The notes beneath the pieces were generated by a model, which did not search any database, was not told the origin of the DNA, and worked only from the letters and a program-made list of their open reading frames with translations. A stretch of DNA of 64,000 nt from assembly GCF_001428545.1 (NCBI RefSeq), contig NZ_LMHZ01000012.1, forward strand, positions 307,944 through 371,943, written 5' to 3'. The stretch's first letter is position 1. Each line of letters opens with the position of its first letter. The position numbers were made by a program, and so were the translations under genes. Shown piece after piece: positions 13,341 through 23,436 of the stretch. This stretch comes from Noviherbaspirillum sp. Root189. Its GTDB lineage: Bacteria; Pseudomonadota; Gammaproteobacteria; Burkholderiales; Burkholderiaceae_D.

Positions 13341-14648
13341 CAGCTTTTCAGCCGGCGCTTCGCAAACGGCCTTGAGTGGAAACCTGACAATGAAGGTGCT
13401 GCCCTTTTCCGGCACTGAATCAATCACAAGTGATGCATCGTGCCGCAGCAGCACATGCTTGACAATGGCCAGGCCTAGTCCAGTTCCTTGGGTCTCACGT
13501 GAGCGGCTCTTGTCGACGCGATAGAAACGCTCGGTCAGGCGAGCGATATGTTCAGGCTTGATGCCGATACCATTATCCTGAACGGCAAACTGCGGGCCGC
13601 TTTCCTTCATTTTCCAGGACAGACGTATGGTGCCGTTCTGCGGGGTATATCGAACCGCATTGGTCGCAAGGTTGCCGAAGGCACTACGCAGTTCCTCCGT
13701 GCCGCCTTTGATGTCCGGACCGTCGATGTCGAGGAAAATCTCGTGGCGCCCGCCGGACAACGCCTGGGTATCCTGCAAGATTTGCTCGAGCAGGACGTGG
13801 ATGTTTACCCGTTCAGGCCGCAACGGATAATCGATCGATTCGAGCCGCGTCAGCGTCAGCATGTCCTCCACCAGGTTTTGCATACGCTGCCCCTGCTCCG
13901 CCATCAGCTTCAGGTGCGACAGGCGGGTCTGCACCTCAAGGTTGGGCTGACTGCAGGCAATCTCAAGAAAGCCATTGATGACGGTGAGCGGTGTGCGCAA
14001 TTCATGCGATGCATTGGCAACGAAATCACGTCGCATCATTTCAATGCGGTCGGACTCGGTCGCGTCATGGGTGACCAGGATCTGGCGCCGGTTTTCAAAA
14101 GGAATAATCTGGACAATGAGCTTACGGTCGCGCACCGCAAGCGTCAACGGCTGCTCATACCGACCGAGGATGATGTAATCGATGAACTCCGGACTGCGCA
14201 CCAGGTTGGTCACGCGCATCCCCTTGTCGCGCTCAAGCTGCAGTCCAAGATGCTTTTCCGCCGCCGTGTTGCACCATTCGAGGAACAGCACGTCATCCAT
14301 GATGGCGACGCCATCCGGCAACAGGCTCATGGCCTGCCGGAAGCGCGCCAGCCATTCAGCCAGCTCCGCCTGATTGCGTTCGTCGTCGCGCCGCAATTTG
14401 TACAAACGGGAAAAAATATCCGTCCATGCGCCCCACCCGTCCGGCAAACGCGAGCTGCTCGGGTGGTCGAGCCAGTTCGACAGTTGGAACAGGTAATGCA
14501 GCTGCACCACCAGCATCCCGCATAATCCAAGCACGCCTGCGGTGAGCCCCATGACCAGCCCAAAGAAATACCAGACCACGCCGGCACCGACGAGTATCAG
14601 CGCCAGGCGCAGGACGGCAGGGATCCAGAAAAGCAGGCGAGGATTCAT
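13329..14648 (-). CDS. phoR: phosphate regulon sensor histidine kinase PhoR
   Basis: A 439-aa membrane kinase that senses phosphate through the Pst-PhoU complex and phosphorylates or dephosphorylates PhoB. Two closely spaced hydrophobic segments lie at about 8-55 with essentially no periplasmic loop, as expected for PhoR. A PAS-like region spans ~100-195. HisKA carries H215 in FVANASHELRTPL, and the HATPase has the N box (FGNLATNAVRYT) and G boxes (DNGIGI; GTGLGLAIVKH). It ends the operon, 12 bp after phoB. Confidence 0.96.
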   Translation of the reverse strand: MNPRLLFWIPAVLRLALILVGAGVVWYFFGLVMGLTAGVLGLCGMLVVQLHYLFQLSNWLDHPSSSRLPDGWGAWTDIFSRLYKLRRDDERNQAELAEWLARFRQAMSLLPDGVAIMDDVLFLEWCNTAAEKHLGLQLERDKGMRVTNLVRSPEFIDYIILGRYEQPLTLAVRDRKLIVQIIPFENRRQILVTHDATESDRIEMMRRDFVANASHELRTPLTVINGFLEIACSQPNLEVQTRLSHLKLMAEQGQRMQNLVEDMLTLTRLESIDYPLRPERVNIHVLLEQILQDTQALSGGRHEIFLDIDGPDIKGGTEELRSAFGNLATNAVRYTPQNGTIRLSWKMKESGPQFAVQDNGIGIKPEHIARLTERFYRVDKSRSRETQGTGLGLAIVKHVLLRHDASLVIDSVPEKGSTFIVRFPLKAVCEAPAEKLIGA

Positions 14649-14660
14649 GTGAAGCGTGTT

Positions 14661-15350
14661 TTATTTTTCAGACAGCATATAGCCTACACTACGCACGGTC
14701 TTGATCAGCGATTCGGCTTCCTTCAATGCTTTGCGGAGCCGCAGGACATGGACATCGACGGTGCGCTCTTCGATGGCGACGTGGTCGCCCCAGACCTTGT
14801 CGAGCAACTGGCTGCGTGAGAACACGCGCTCGGGATGCGCAAGGAAAAACTTGAGCAGCCTGAATTCCGCATGCCCGATGTCGATTTTCTGCTCATTGAG
14901 CGTCACTGTGCAACTGACCGGATCGAGCGTGACAGGGCCGGCGGCCATTGCGCTTTGTGCGTGTTCCGGGCTCTTGCGGCGCAGCAGGGCCTTGATGCGT
15001 GAAGTCAGCTCGCGCGGCGAGAACGGCTTGGTGATGTAATCATCTGCGCCATTGTCCAGCCCCGCGACCTTGTCTTCTTCCATGCTTTTTGCGGTCAGCA
15101 TGATGACCGGCAGGCCCTGCAACTGACGGTCTGAACGGATGCGCGACAACAGTCGAAGGCCCGACTGGTCGGGCAACATCCAGTCGAGGAGTACCAGCTG
15201 AGGCGCATTCTGCTGCATGTACTCCCAGCCTTCCGCTGAGGTATGGACCGCCGCTGTATTCCAGCCGGCTTCCTTGAGCGTGAACGTCACCAGCTCAATA
15301 ATCGGCGGTTCGTCTTCAACAATCAGTATGGTGGTTTTATCTACGGCCAT
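14661..15350 (-). CDS. phoB: phosphate regulon response regulator PhoB
   Basis: An OmpR/PhoB-family transcription factor, 229 aa, that binds Pho boxes. The receiver has E12-D13, phospho-acceptor D56 (LLDWMLPDQSG) and K108 (TKPFSPREL). The C-terminal winged helix (about 130-228) includes LLDKVWGDHVAIEERTVDVH, the usual recognition region. It starts 2 bp after the phoU stop. Likely targets in this window are the Pho boxes in the pstS-ppk1 gap. Confidence 0.97.
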   Translation of the reverse strand: MAVDKTTILIVEDEPPIIELVTFTLKEAGWNTAAVHTSAEGWEYMQQNAPQLVLLDWMLPDQSGLRLLSRIRSDRQLQGLPVIMLTAKSMEEDKVAGLDNGADDYITKPFSPRELTSRIKALLRRKSPEHAQSAMAAGPVTLDPVSCTVTLNEQKIDIGHAEFRLLKFFLAHPERVFSRSQLLDKVWGDHVAIEERTVDVHVLRLRKALKEAESLIKTVRSVGYMLSEK

Positions 15351-15352
15351 AT

Positions 15353-16060
15353 TCAGACAGCGCTATCCAGCTTGGTGTACACATAGTCGGTATGGCGGAT
15401 GTCCTTGCCTTCGACCACGTAGATAACATATTCGGCAATATTTTTTGCATGATCGCCAATCCGCTCGATCGCCTTGGCGACCCACAGCGTATCCAGGGCA
15501 GCGGAAATCGTACGCGGATCTTCCATCATGAACGTGATCATTGTACGCGTGATGGCACGGAATTCATGGTCGATGGCTTCGTCCTGGGAAATGATGCGCG
15601 CCGCCTGCCTGTCGTCAAGACGGGCGAAAGCATCGAGAGCATCATGCAGCGAATCCGCAGCGCTGGTCGCAAGCACGCGTACCGATTCATAATGATTCAG
15701 CACACCCACGGTGCCGCGCTCATACAGATTTTTTGCAGTGCGTGCAATCTTGGTCGCCTCATCGCCGATTCTTTCCAGATCGGTAATGACCTTCAGCGTC
15801 GCCATGACGGTACGCAAATCGTTTGCCGCCGGCTGACGCTTCACGATCAGATGGCTGCAGGTATCGTCAAGCGAGACTTCCAGCTTGTTGACGTTTTCGT
15901 CTGCCTTGATCACCTGCTCGGCTTGTGCGATGTTACCGCTGCGAAAACAGGCGATGGCGTCGGCGTACTGGCTTTCCACCAGGCCGCCCATCAATAGGAC
16001 TTTGGAGCGGATCGCTTCGAGGTCCATGTCGTATTGTTTTGAAGAGTGATCGCCTGGCAT
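15353..16060 (-). CDS. phoU: phosphate signalling regulator PhoU
   Basis: A 235-aa cytoplasmic protein linking PstSCAB to PhoR and limiting phosphate uptake. It has two homologous three-helix bundles with the metal-binding E/DxxxD repeats (TVMATLKVITDLERIGDEATKIA and ALDTLWVAKAIERIGDHAKNIAEYVIY, given in shortened order of occurrence). AGGAG precedes the ATG by 6 nt. It lies between pstB and phoB, the standard place for the gene. Confidence 0.96.
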   Translation of the reverse strand: MPGDHSSKQYDMDLEAIRSKVLLMGGLVESQYADAIACFRSGNIAQAEQVIKADENVNKLEVSLDDTCSHLIVKRQPAANDLRTVMATLKVITDLERIGDEATKIARTAKNLYERGTVGVLNHYESVRVLATSAADSLHDALDAFARLDDRQAARIISQDEAIDHEFRAITRTMITFMMEDPRTISAALDTLWVAKAIERIGDHAKNIAEYVIYVVEGKDIRHTDYVYTKLDSAV

Positions 16061-16115
16061 CAGGTTCTCCTATGGGTTCATCAATGCAAAAACAGGGGTG
16101 GCTGTGGCGACAGCA

Positions 16116-16895
16116 TCAGCCAAAACGACCGGTAATGTAGTCCTGCGTTTCTTTCTTTGCCGGGTTCATGAAGATCTGGTCGGTCTCGCCGAATTCGACC
16201 AATTCGCCCAGATACATGTAGGCCGTGTAATCCGAGCAGCGCGCCGCCTGCTGCATATTGTGCGTCACGATAGTGATCGTGTAATCCTGCTTCAGCTCGT
16301 TGATCAGTTCTTCAATCTTCACCGTGGAAATCGGATCAAGCGCGGAAGTCGGCTCGTCGAGCAGGAGCACATCCGGCTTGACTGCCACGCCGCGCGCGAT
16401 GCACAGGCGCTGCTGCTGACCGCCGGACAGGCTGAGCCCGCTCTTGTTGAGTTTATCCTTGACCTCACCCCACAGCGCAGCCTTTTTCAGCGCCCATTCG
16501 ACGCGCTCGTCCATCTCGCCCTTGGACAGGTTTTCATACAGGCGCACGCCGAAGGCGATGTTTTCGTACACCGACATCGGGAACGGGGTCGGTTTCTGGA
16601 ACACCATGCCGACCTTGGCGCGCAGCATGTTGACGTCTTGCCCTGGATCGAGAACATTTCGTCCGTTGTACATGATCTTGCCGTCGGCGCGTTGACCTGG
16701 ATACAGGTCATACATGCGATTGAGTGTACGCAGCAGCGTGGACTTGCCGCAACCAGACGGGCCGATGAAGGCTGTCACCTTCTTTTCGTAGATATTCAGG
16801 TTGATGTTTTTCAGGCCCTGAAAATTGCCATAGTAAAAATTCAGGCCGGAAATTTCCATCGTCTTCGCGAGGCTTGCAGTATTTGAATTCATCAT
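16116..16895 (-). CDS. pstB: phosphate ABC transporter ATP-binding protein PstB
   Basis: ATPase of the high-affinity phosphate importer. At 259 aa it has Walker [10 protein letters not shown] (45-53), a Q-loop in [13 protein letters not shown] (typical of PstB), ABC signature LSGGQQQRL, Walker [12 protein letters not shown] and the switch His in IVTHNMQQA. The start lies 1 bp after the pstA stop, so the genes are coupled. Confidence 0.97.
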   Translation of the reverse strand: MMNSNTASLAKTMEISGLNFYYGNFQGLKNINLNIYEKKVTAFIGPSGCGKSTLLRTLNRMYDLYPGQRADGKIMYNGRNVLDPGQDVNMLRAKVGMVFQKPTPFPMSVYENIAFGVRLYENLSKGEMDERVEWALKKAALWGEVKDKLNKSGLSLSGGQQQRLCIARGVAVKPDVLLLDEPTSALDPISTVKIEELINELKQDYTITIVTHNMQQAARCSDYTAYMYLGELVEFGETDQIFMNPAKKETQDYITGRFG

Positions 16896-16896
16896 G

Positions 16897-17742
16897 TCAG
16901 TTCGGAATCTTTTGGCTGAACAGAGTACGCGACAGGATGTTCAATCCCAGCACGCTGAAAGTAATCAATAAGGCGCCGCCCCATGCCAGTTCGCGCCAGT
17001 TGTCGTACGGGCTCATCGCGAACTGATAGATCACGACAGGCAGGTTGGCCATCGGCGCATTCATGTTGGCACTGTAGAACTGGTTGTTCAGCGCGGTAAA
17101 CAACAGCGGCGCGGTTTCACCGGAAATACGCGCAATCGCCAGCAGCACGCCCGTCACGACGCCGGCCTTGACCGCACGCAAGCGCACCATCATTGCGACC
17201 TTCCAGCGTGGTGCCCCAAGAGAAAACGCCGCCTCACGCAAGCTGTTCGGCACCAGCTTGAGCATGTTGTCCGTGGTGCGCACTATCACGGGAACCGCAA
17301 TCAGCGAGATCGCAAAGCTGCCGGCCCAGCCGGAAAAGTGCTTCACGTTCGCCACGTAAATCGCATAGACGAAGAGGCCGATGACGATCGACGGCGCAGA
17401 CAACATGATGTCGGTCACAAAGCGCGTGATCTGCGCCAGCCAGCTTTCCTCGCCGTATTCAGCCAGATAAATACCGGCAAGTATGCCAATCGGCGTGCTC
17501 ACCAGCGTCGCCGCACCAACCATCAGCAAGCTGCCGACGATGGCATTGATCAGTCCGCCGCCATCACTGCCCGGTGCGGGCGTGGTCTGCGTGAACATCG
17601 TTAAGCTGAGGGCACCGAAGCCCTTGATCAGCAGCGTGAAAAGAATCCATGAGAGGAACAGCAAGCCTACGGCCATGGCCGTAATCGAGAGCGCGATGCC
17701 GATGCGGTGCGCCAGCAGACGGCGGCGATAGACTGGATTCAT
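16897..17742 (-). CDS. pstA: phosphate ABC transporter permease PstA
   Basis: One of the two membrane subunits of the phosphate importer, 281 aa with six predicted TM helices. The family segments [20 protein letters not shown] and the cytoplasmic EAA loop ([19 protein letters not shown]) contact PstB. It overlaps the pstC stop by 4 nt (ATGA) and has AAGGAG upstream. Confidence 0.96.
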   Translation of the reverse strand: MNPVYRRRLLAHRIGIALSITAMAVGLLFLSWILFTLLIKGFGALSLTMFTQTTPAPGSDGGGLINAIVGSLLMVGAATLVSTPIGILAGIYLAEYGEESWLAQITRFVTDIMLSAPSIVIGLFVYAIYVANVKHFSGWAGSFAISLIAVPVIVRTTDNMLKLVPNSLREAAFSLGAPRWKVAMMVRLRAVKAGVVTGVLLAIARISGETAPLLFTALNNQFYSANMNAPMANLPVVIYQFAMSPYDNWRELAWGGALLITFSVLGLNILSRTLFSQKIPN

Positions 17743-18770
17743 GATTTGGCTCCTTCCTTGCGCGCCATGCCCATCAGCATCAGCTTGGCAGCGGACAGGA
17801 CAATAAACGTGATGACAAACAGAATAAGGCCCAGGGCGAACAACGACGACACATGCAACGTTGATTCCGCTTCGGCGAATTCGTTGGCCAGTGTCGACGC
17901 AATGCTGTTACCCGCGGCGAATAGCGACCACGACAGCTTATGCGCATTGCCGATCACGAAAGTGACGGCCATGGTTTCACCGAGCGCGCGGCCAAGTCCC
18001 AGCATCACTCCACCAACGACTCCGGTCTTGGTGTAAGGCAGCACCACCTTGCGCACCACTTCCCAGCGTGTGCAGCCAAGCCCATACGCAGACTCCTTCA
18101 GCACTGCGGGAACAATTTCAAATACATCGCGCATCACCGAGGCGATGAAGGGAATGATCATCACGGCCAGGATTATGCCGGCGGCCAGGATGCCGATGCC
18201 CATCGTCGGCCCCTTGAACAGCTGACCGATGACGGGTAGCTGTCCCAGTGTCTTGTTGAGCAAGGGTTGCACATAATCGCCGAACAGGGGCGCGAACACG
18301 AACAAGCCCCACATGCCATAGATGATGCTTGGCACCCCGGCCAGCAATTCCACGGCGGTACCCAAGGGACGACGCAGGCGTGCCGGGCAGATTTCCGTCA
18401 GAAACAGGGCAATGCCGAAGCTGATGGGGAACGCGATCAGCAAGGCAATCAGTGAAGTGGCGAGGGTGCCGACGATGGCGATCAGTGCGCCATACTGGTC
18501 GTTGACCGGATCCCACTCGACCGTCGTGATAAAGGCCGGTCCGAATTCCTTGAATGCGGGCCAGGCACCGATGATGAGCGATACGATAATACCGAGCAGC
18601 ACAACCAGCACGCTCAGCGCAAAGGTCAGCGTCAGCTTGTGGAACAGGAAATCCTGGATCCGCTGCTTGCGCATGGTCGAACCCATCGCTTTTTCGGCGG
18701 CTTCCCTTTCGCGGGCTCGCTGCGATTCGTCGGAAAGAGGCGCCACGATCGTGGAGTAATTTGCGTTCAT
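17739..18770 (-). CDS. pstC: phosphate ABC transporter permease PstC
   Basis: Second membrane subunit of the phosphate importer, 343 aa from the chosen ATG ([12 protein letters not shown]). Six TM helices follow a ~45-residue cytoplasmic N-terminus, with the EAA loop [22 protein letters not shown] longer frame starts 19 codons upstream, but that ATG lies inside the loop of a strong hairpin, so I prefer the inner start. Confidence 0.94.
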   Translation of the reverse strand: MNANYSTIVAPLSDESQRAREREAAEKAMGSTMRKQRIQDFLFHKLTLTFALSVLVVLLGIIVSLIIGAWPAFKEFGPAFITTVEWDPVNDQYGALIAIVGTLATSLIALLIAFPISFGIALFLTEICPARLRRPLGTAVELLAGVPSIIYGMWGLFVFAPLFGDYVQPLLNKTLGQLPVIGQLFKGPTMGIGILAAGIILAVMIIPFIASVMRDVFEIVPAVLKESAYGLGCTRWEVVRKVVLPYTKTGVVGGVMLGLGRALGETMAVTFVIGNAHKLSWSLFAAGNSIASTLANEFAEAESTLHVSSLFALGLILFVITFIVLSAAKLMLMGMARKEGAKS

Positions 18771-18797
18771 AGGGCGAATGCCCTTGCGGGCAATGGA

Positions 18798-18838
18798 GAC
18801 TGCACCGGAGTCCCTTTTTTCGGGCATCCGGTGCAGTC
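18798..18838 (-). terminator. pstS-pstC intergenic hairpin (attenuator or mRNA stabiliser)
   Basis: A perfect 12-bp inverted repeat (GACTGCACCGGA / TCCGGTGCAGTC) with a 17-nt loop sits just after pstS. In many binding-protein operons such a structure gives more binding protein than permease, by partial termination or 3'-end protection. No U tract follows. Confidence 0.6.
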
Positions 18839-18885
18839 GTTGAACGTACTGGACAGAGGCAAGTTGCTGGCGTTTAGCTGAGCGA

Positions 18886-19929
18886 TTACCAGAGCGCCTT
18901 GCCGGAAGCGTCTTTCAGCTGCGCTTTCCAGCCTTCTTCCACCAGCTTGACGACAGCGGATGGCATCGCGACGTAATCGAGCTCCGCGGCCATTGCGCCG
19001 CCGTTCTTGTATGCCCAGTCAAAAAACTTGACGACTTCCTTGCCTTTGGCGGTGTCCACCTGGTTCTTGTGCATCAGGATGAAGGACGCGCCGGTGATCG
19101 GCCAGCTTGTCTTGCCTGCCTGGTCGGTCAGGATGACCGCAAAACCAGGAGTTTTGGCCCAGTCAGCACCTGCAGCAGCAGCCTTGAAGGTTTCGTCGTC
19201 AGGCTGAACGAACTGGCCATCGCGGTTCTTCAGCTGGGTGTGCGACATCTTGTTTTTCTTGGCATAGGCATACTCGACATAGCCAATGGAATTCTTGATA
19301 CGCTGTACGTTCGCTGCGACACCTTCATTGCCCTTGCCGCCCACACCAGTCGGCCACTTGACTGCGGTGCCCGCACCGACCTGGGCCTTGAAATCGGGAT
19401 TAACCTTGGACAGGTAATCGGTGAACAGGAAGGACGTGCCGGAACCATCAGCGCGGTGGACCACGGTAATGTCATCCGTCGGCAGCTTGACGCCAGGATT
19501 CAGCGCAGCGATTTCCGGGGCATTCCACTTGGTGATCTTGCCCAGATAGATATCGGCGACTACCTGACCTGTCAGCTTCAGTTGGCCCGGGGTTATGCCC
19601 TCCAGATTAACGATCGGTACGACACCACCCATGACTGCCGGAAACTGCATCAGACCAGCAGCGTCCAGATCTTCGGCTTTCAGCGGCATGTCGGAAGCGC
19701 CAAAGTCCACGGTCTTGGCCTTGATCTGCTTGATGCCGCCGCCGGAGCCGATGGACTGATAGTTCAGGCCGTTGCCGCTGGCCTTTTTATATTCTTCGGC
19801 CCATTTTGCATAGATTGGATAGGGGAAAGTTGCGCCTGCACCGGTAATGTCGGCGGCGATTGCGGAGGAAAACAGGATGGCGCTACCGGCTGCGATAGCT
19901 GCCGATTTCAGGAATTTGTTCAGTCGCAT
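18886..19929 (-). CDS. pstS: periplasmic phosphate-binding protein PstS
   Basis: Captures phosphate for PstCAB. The 347-aa protein has a signal peptide ending at [13 protein letters not shown] (about 25). PstS signatures are [39 protein letters not shown] and [19 protein letters not shown], which form the anion-binding pocket. It is the first gene of pstSCAB-phoU-phoBR, and a near-perfect Pho box lies about 55-72 bp upstream. Confidence 0.98.
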   Translation of the reverse strand: MRLNKFLKSAAIAAGSAILFSSAIAADITGAGATFPYPIYAKWAEEYKKASGNGLNYQSIGSGGGIKQIKAKTVDFGASDMPLKAEDLDAAGLMQFPAVMGGVVPIVNLEGITPGQLKLTGQVVADIYLGKITKWNAPEIAALNPGVKLPTDDITVVHRADGSGTSFLFTDYLSKVNPDFKAQVGAGTAVKWPTGVGGKGNEGVAANVQRIKNSIGYVEYAYAKKNKMSHTQLKNRDGQFVQPDDETFKAAAAGADWAKTPGFAVILTDQAGKTSWPITGASFILMHKNQVDTAKGKEVVKFFDWAYKNGGAMAAELDYVAMPSAVVKLVEEGWKAQLKDASGKALW

Positions 19930-19983
19930 AGCTGCTCCATGAGGTTTGTCAAAAGAAGACAGGGCGAACTGTAGCCAACAATT

Positions 19984-20001
19984 GTGACAGGTTTATGACA
20001 C
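19984..20001 (-). promoter_or_regulatory. Pho box upstream of pstS
   Basis: On the minus strand the 18 bases read GTGTCATAAACCTGTCAC, two TGTCA-type direct repeats 11 bp apart, nearly identical to the PhoB consensus CTGTCATAWAWCTGTCAY. Confidence 0.85.
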
Positions 20002-20043
20002 TGGCGAAAAGACATGTCATAAATTGCCTTATGATCAAAATTC

Positions 20044-20061
20044 CTGTCATGAACTTGTCAT
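20044..20061 (+). promoter_or_regulatory. Pho box upstream of ppk1
   Basis: CTGTCATGAACTTGTCAT on the plus strand has two TTGTCA/CTGTCA half-sites at the PhoB spacing, 50 bp before the ppk1 start. Together with the pstS box it suggests divergent PhoB control of uptake and storage. Confidence 0.7.
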
Positions 20062-20110
20062 ATTCGACCTCTACACTCCGGAAAAATGACCCGAAGAATG
20101 GTTTACCGGC

Positions 20111-22216
20111 ATGAATAAGAAAACCCTGCGTCTTGATGATCCTCCAAAGCAACTCGCTATCAAAGAACCGACCGGCATTTATCTCAATCGGGAACTGTCG
20201 CAACTTGCGTTCAATCGGCGCGTACTGGCGCAAGCCGAAGACCGCAGCATTCCCTTGCTGGAACGCCTGCGCTATCTATGTATTGTCAGCAGTAACCTGG
20301 ATGAGTTTTTTGAAGTCAGGATTGCCAGCCTGCTTGCGCATAACCGGATGGAGGGTGCGCAGGCGCTGCCGCCACAGCTGGCCGCGACGCTTGATCGCAC
20401 CGGCGAGGAATGCCATGCGATCATCGAGCGCCAATATGCGCTGCTGAATAAGGAAATCCTTCCTCAACTTTCGGAGAATGGTGTTCACCTGCTGCGGCAC
20501 CAGGATCGCAACGAAGCGCAGCGTGCCTGGGTAAAGGATTACTTCGAACGTGAGGTCCGCCCGTTACTGACCCCCATCGGCCTCGACCCTGCCCATCCCT
20601 TCCCCCAAGTGGTGAACAAGAGTCTTAACTTTATTGTCGAGCTTTCCGGCAAGGACGCCTTTGGGCGCGGTACGGCGATCGCCATCCTCAAGGCACCACG
20701 TGTGCTGCCGCGGGTCATTCGCTTGCCGGATCACCTGTCCTCAAAAGGCGTGGCCTTCTGCCTGCTGTCGTCCATCATCCACGCGCATATCACGGATCTG
20801 TTCACCGGCCGGAACGTCGTTGCCTATTCGCAATTTCGTGTCACGCGTAACAGTGACTTGTGGGTCGATGAGGAAGAGGTGAAGAATCTTCGGCAGGCGC
20901 TGCGCACGGAATTACAGAGCCGCCAGTTCGGCTTTGCGGTTCGGCTTGAAGTGGCACGGAATTGTCCGGCGCATCTGGCAGAATTCCTGCTCAACCAGTT
21001 TTCCATCGACAAAAGCAGGCTGTACGCAGTCGACGGACCCGTCAACATGGTGCGCCTGCTCGAGCTCATCAATAACGTCCAGCAAGCTTCCCTGCACTTC
21101 CCCCCTTTCCAGCCGGGCATGCCGGCAACCCTGGGCGATGGCGACGCCTTCAATATGCTGAGGCAGCGCGATATCCTCCTGCACCACCCGTTTCAGTCGT
21201 TTCAGCCCGTCGTCGAATTCATTCGTTGCTCTGCGCTCGACCCGAATGTGGTGGCAATCAAGCAGACAATTTATCGCACCGGCATGAATTCCGACCTGAT
21301 GGAATCGCTGATTGCCGCTGCTCACCGCGGCAAGGAAGTCACCGTCATCGTCGAGCTGATGGCCCGCTTCGATGAAGAAGCCAATATCAACTGGGCTGAA
21401 AAGCTGGAACGTGCCGGCGCCCAGGTGGTGTATGGCGTTGTGGGCCTGAAGACCCATGCCAAGCTGGCACTGGTATTGCGACGCGAAGGTGGCGAGTTGC
21501 ATCGCTACGCCCATCTGGGGACCGGCAACTATCATCCGACCACCACCAAGCATTACACCGACTTCGGATTGCTGACTGCGCATCCCGCCCTGACTGCCGA
21601 AGTGAATGAAATCTTCATTCACCTGACCAGCCTGACAAAACCGAAACATCTGCAATACCTGTGGCTGGCCCCGTTTGCGCTTCAGAAGGAAATCATCCGT
21701 TCCATCAAAAATGAAGCCGATATCGCCCGCCAAGGCAAGCCGGCACGCATCATCGCCAAGATGAATGCCTTACTGGATGAATCGGTGATTCGCGCACTCT
21801 ACGCGGCCTCGGCAGACGGCGTGAAAATAGATCTGATCATTCGCGGTGCCTGCGCATTGCGCCCCGGTGTGCCCGGACTCTCGGAGAACATTCGCGTGCG
21901 GTCCATCGTCGGCCGCTTCCTGGAACACAGCCGGATTTATTATTTCCGCAACGGCCTTGCGCATGATGTGTATCTCGCCAGTGCGGACTGGATGAATCGC
22001 AACCTGTTCCGACGCGTCGAAGTTGCCTTTCCCGTACTCGACAAAACATTGAAAAAACAAGTCATTACCCACGGACTCAATCCCTATCTCAAGGATAACG
22101 TGAATGCCTGGGAACTGGGGATCGATGGCAAGTATCACAGGCGAAAGCCGCGCGGTAAGCAGCAAGCGTTTTGCGCACAACAATATCTGGCACAACTGCT
22201 GGGCACGCCTGGCTAA
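20111..22216 (+). CDS. ppk1: polyphosphate kinase 1
   Basis: Polymerises the gamma-phosphate of ATP into polyphosphate. At 701 aa it has the four PPK1 domains, beginning with YLNRELSQLAFNRRVL. The autophosphorylated histidine corresponds to H449 (LKTHAKL) and the second essential histidine to H606 (EHSRIYYF); both are offset by 14 from the E. coli numbering I recall. It is divergent from pstS with a Pho box in the gap, and followed by sixA at 10 bp. Confidence 0.97.
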   Translation: MNKKTLRLDDPPKQLAIKEPTGIYLNRELSQLAFNRRVLAQAEDRSIPLLERLRYLCIVSSNLDEFFEVRIASLLAHNRMEGAQALPPQLAATLDRTGEECHAIIERQYALLNKEILPQLSENGVHLLRHQDRNEAQRAWVKDYFEREVRPLLTPIGLDPAHPFPQVVNKSLNFIVELSGKDAFGRGTAIAILKAPRVLPRVIRLPDHLSSKGVAFCLLSSIIHAHITDLFTGRNVVAYSQFRVTRNSDLWVDEEEVKNLRQALRTELQSRQFGFAVRLEVARNCPAHLAEFLLNQFSIDKSRLYAVDGPVNMVRLLELINNVQQASLHFPPFQPGMPATLGDGDAFNMLRQRDILLHHPFQSFQPVVEFIRCSALDPNVVAIKQTIYRTGMNSDLMESLIAAAHRGKEVTVIVELMARFDEEANINWAEKLERAGAQVVYGVVGLKTHAKLALVLRREGGELHRYAHLGTGNYHPTTTKHYTDFGLLTAHPALTAEVNEIFIHLTSLTKPKHLQYLWLAPFALQKEIIRSIKNEADIARQGKPARIIAKMNALLDESVIRALYAASADGVKIDLIIRGACALRPGVPGLSENIRVRSIVGRFLEHSRIYYFRNGLAHDVYLASADWMNRNLFRRVEVAFPVLDKTLKKQVITHGLNPYLKDNVNAWELGIDGKYHRRKPRGKQQAFCAQQYLAQLLGTPG

Positions 22217-22226
22217 GGAGAATGCG

Positions 22227-22694
22227 ATGGACCTGATCCTGTGGCGACATGCCGAAGCCGAACCGCATGACGTGGACAAGCCCGATGCGGCGCGTGAACT
22301 GACCGCGAAAGGTCGCAAGCAGGCAACCAAAATGGGGGAATGGCTGGACCGCAACCTGCCGTCCGAGTGCCGCATTCTCGCGAGTCCCGCAATTCGTACC
22401 GTGCAGACAGCCGAAGCGCTTGGCCGCAAATTCAAGACCCATGTATCACTGGCGACCGACACGACTGCCGAAGCGATTCTTGAAGCCGCCAAATGGCCTT
22501 CAAGTCGTGAACCGGTATTGATTGTCGGACACCAGCCTACCCTTGGACACGTCGCCTCACTGCTGATTGCAGGCACCGAACAAGACTGGGTGATGCGCAA
22601 GGGAAGCATCGTCTGGATCGCGCAGAAGGCGGCGGACGAAGCGGAGGCAAATTACATCAGGGTGGTGCTGGGGGCCGATCTGGCGGGCAAATAA
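22227..22694 (+). CDS. sixA: phosphohistidine phosphatase SixA
   Basis: A small histidine-phosphatase-fold enzyme that removes phosphate from phosphohistidine proteins; in E. coli the best supported target is a PTS-Ntr protein. 155 aa, with the RHG-type motif as LWRHAEAEP (H8) and the second histidine in VGHQPTLGH. AAGGAG lies 6 nt before the chosen ATG. A longer frame running into ppk1 was rejected. It probably shares the ppk1 transcript. Confidence 0.9.
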   Translation: MDLILWRHAEAEPHDVDKPDAARELTAKGRKQATKMGEWLDRNLPSECRILASPAIRTVQTAEALGRKFKTHVSLATDTTAEAILEAAKWPSSREPVLIVGHQPTLGHVASLLIAGTEQDWVMRKGSIVWIAQKAADEAEANYIRVVLGADLAGK

Positions 22695-22857
22695 CTGCCG
22701 TAACGCCATAGCCATACCAGGCACTGTCCGTCACCCGCAATGTTTCAGCGGAATATGCGGTCTCGGCGCGTTCCAATGATGGAACTCGTGGAACTTGTGG
22801 ACCTCGTGGAACGATCGGGGGCTAATGAGACTAGCGGGAACGCTCACGCTAAGCCGC

Positions 22858-22872
22858 AAGCGCTTCGCGCTT
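22858..22872 (+). terminator. small hairpin terminator after sixA
   Basis: AAGCGC-TTC-GCGCTT followed by TT on the plus strand, immediately before the stop of the convergent gene. Short but GC-rich with a tight loop. Confidence 0.4.
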
Positions 22873-23331
22873 TTACTGACCGCTGGTTGGCGCAGACGGC
22901 ACAACTACAGTTTCGATCTGTACAGCGTCCGGCATGGTGATTTGCCGATACTCGCGATAAACGCCGCCCTCGGAAACGCTGCCGCTCACGACACCTTCAC
23001 CGCGCGTACGGCGCCTGCACATTTCCTGATCCGCTGCCGGCAACGCATTGCAACGCGCCAGCGCATTTCGCTCATAGACTTCCTGCGCATCGCTGAGTTG
23101 TCCGTTGAGTGCTTCATTACGCGCGGCAGCCGCTTCCCGCAGGCAAGTCGTCCGCTCTTCCGCAACCGGGATCTGGCGACACGCCGCGGATTCGGTTTGA
23201 TAGCGAGCCTGTATGTCATTCGCATTGGCACCGCTTGCGGCCATCGCGCCTGCGGAAACAATATCGAACGCGAGAAATACAAGGAGCGTTGAAAATCGCG
23301 GGTTTGTCATTTGCTTCATGTGCGTCAGCAT
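22873..23331 (-). CDS. hypothetical exported protein, cysteine-containing
   Basis: Not assigned to a family I know. 152 aa from the ATG preceded by a perfect AAGGAGG. A signal peptide (about 1-32: FSTLLVFLAFDIVSAGAMAA) is followed by an Ala/Arg/Glu-rich helical region of about 70 residues. It has four spaced cysteines (SAACRQI, TTCLREA, ARCNALP, EMCRRR), which could form two disulfides in the periplasm. The C-terminus (REYRQITMPDAVQIETVVV) is polar and probably extended. It is convergent with sixA and downstream of the DUF445 gene. Confidence 0.7.
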   Translation of the reverse strand: MLTHMKQMTNPRFSTLLVFLAFDIVSAGAMAASGANANDIQARYQTESAACRQIPVAEERTTCLREAAAARNEALNGQLSDAQEVYERNALARCNALPAADQEMCRRRTRGEGVVSGSVSEGGVYREYRQITMPDAVQIETVVVPSAPTSGQ

Positions 23332-23436
23332 CTTGACCTCCTTCGAACGGCTCATCCTGCCAAAAATATCATCAAATTCATTGTACTTCCCCTTCTCCGG
23401 ATTGCACTGATCCATTCGATCCCGCCGCTCGCGAGC

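Noticed and set aside
18771..18827. pstC start 19 codons upstream
   Set aside because: The ATG lies in the loop of the pstS-pstC hairpin and the added residues do not match PstC N-termini.
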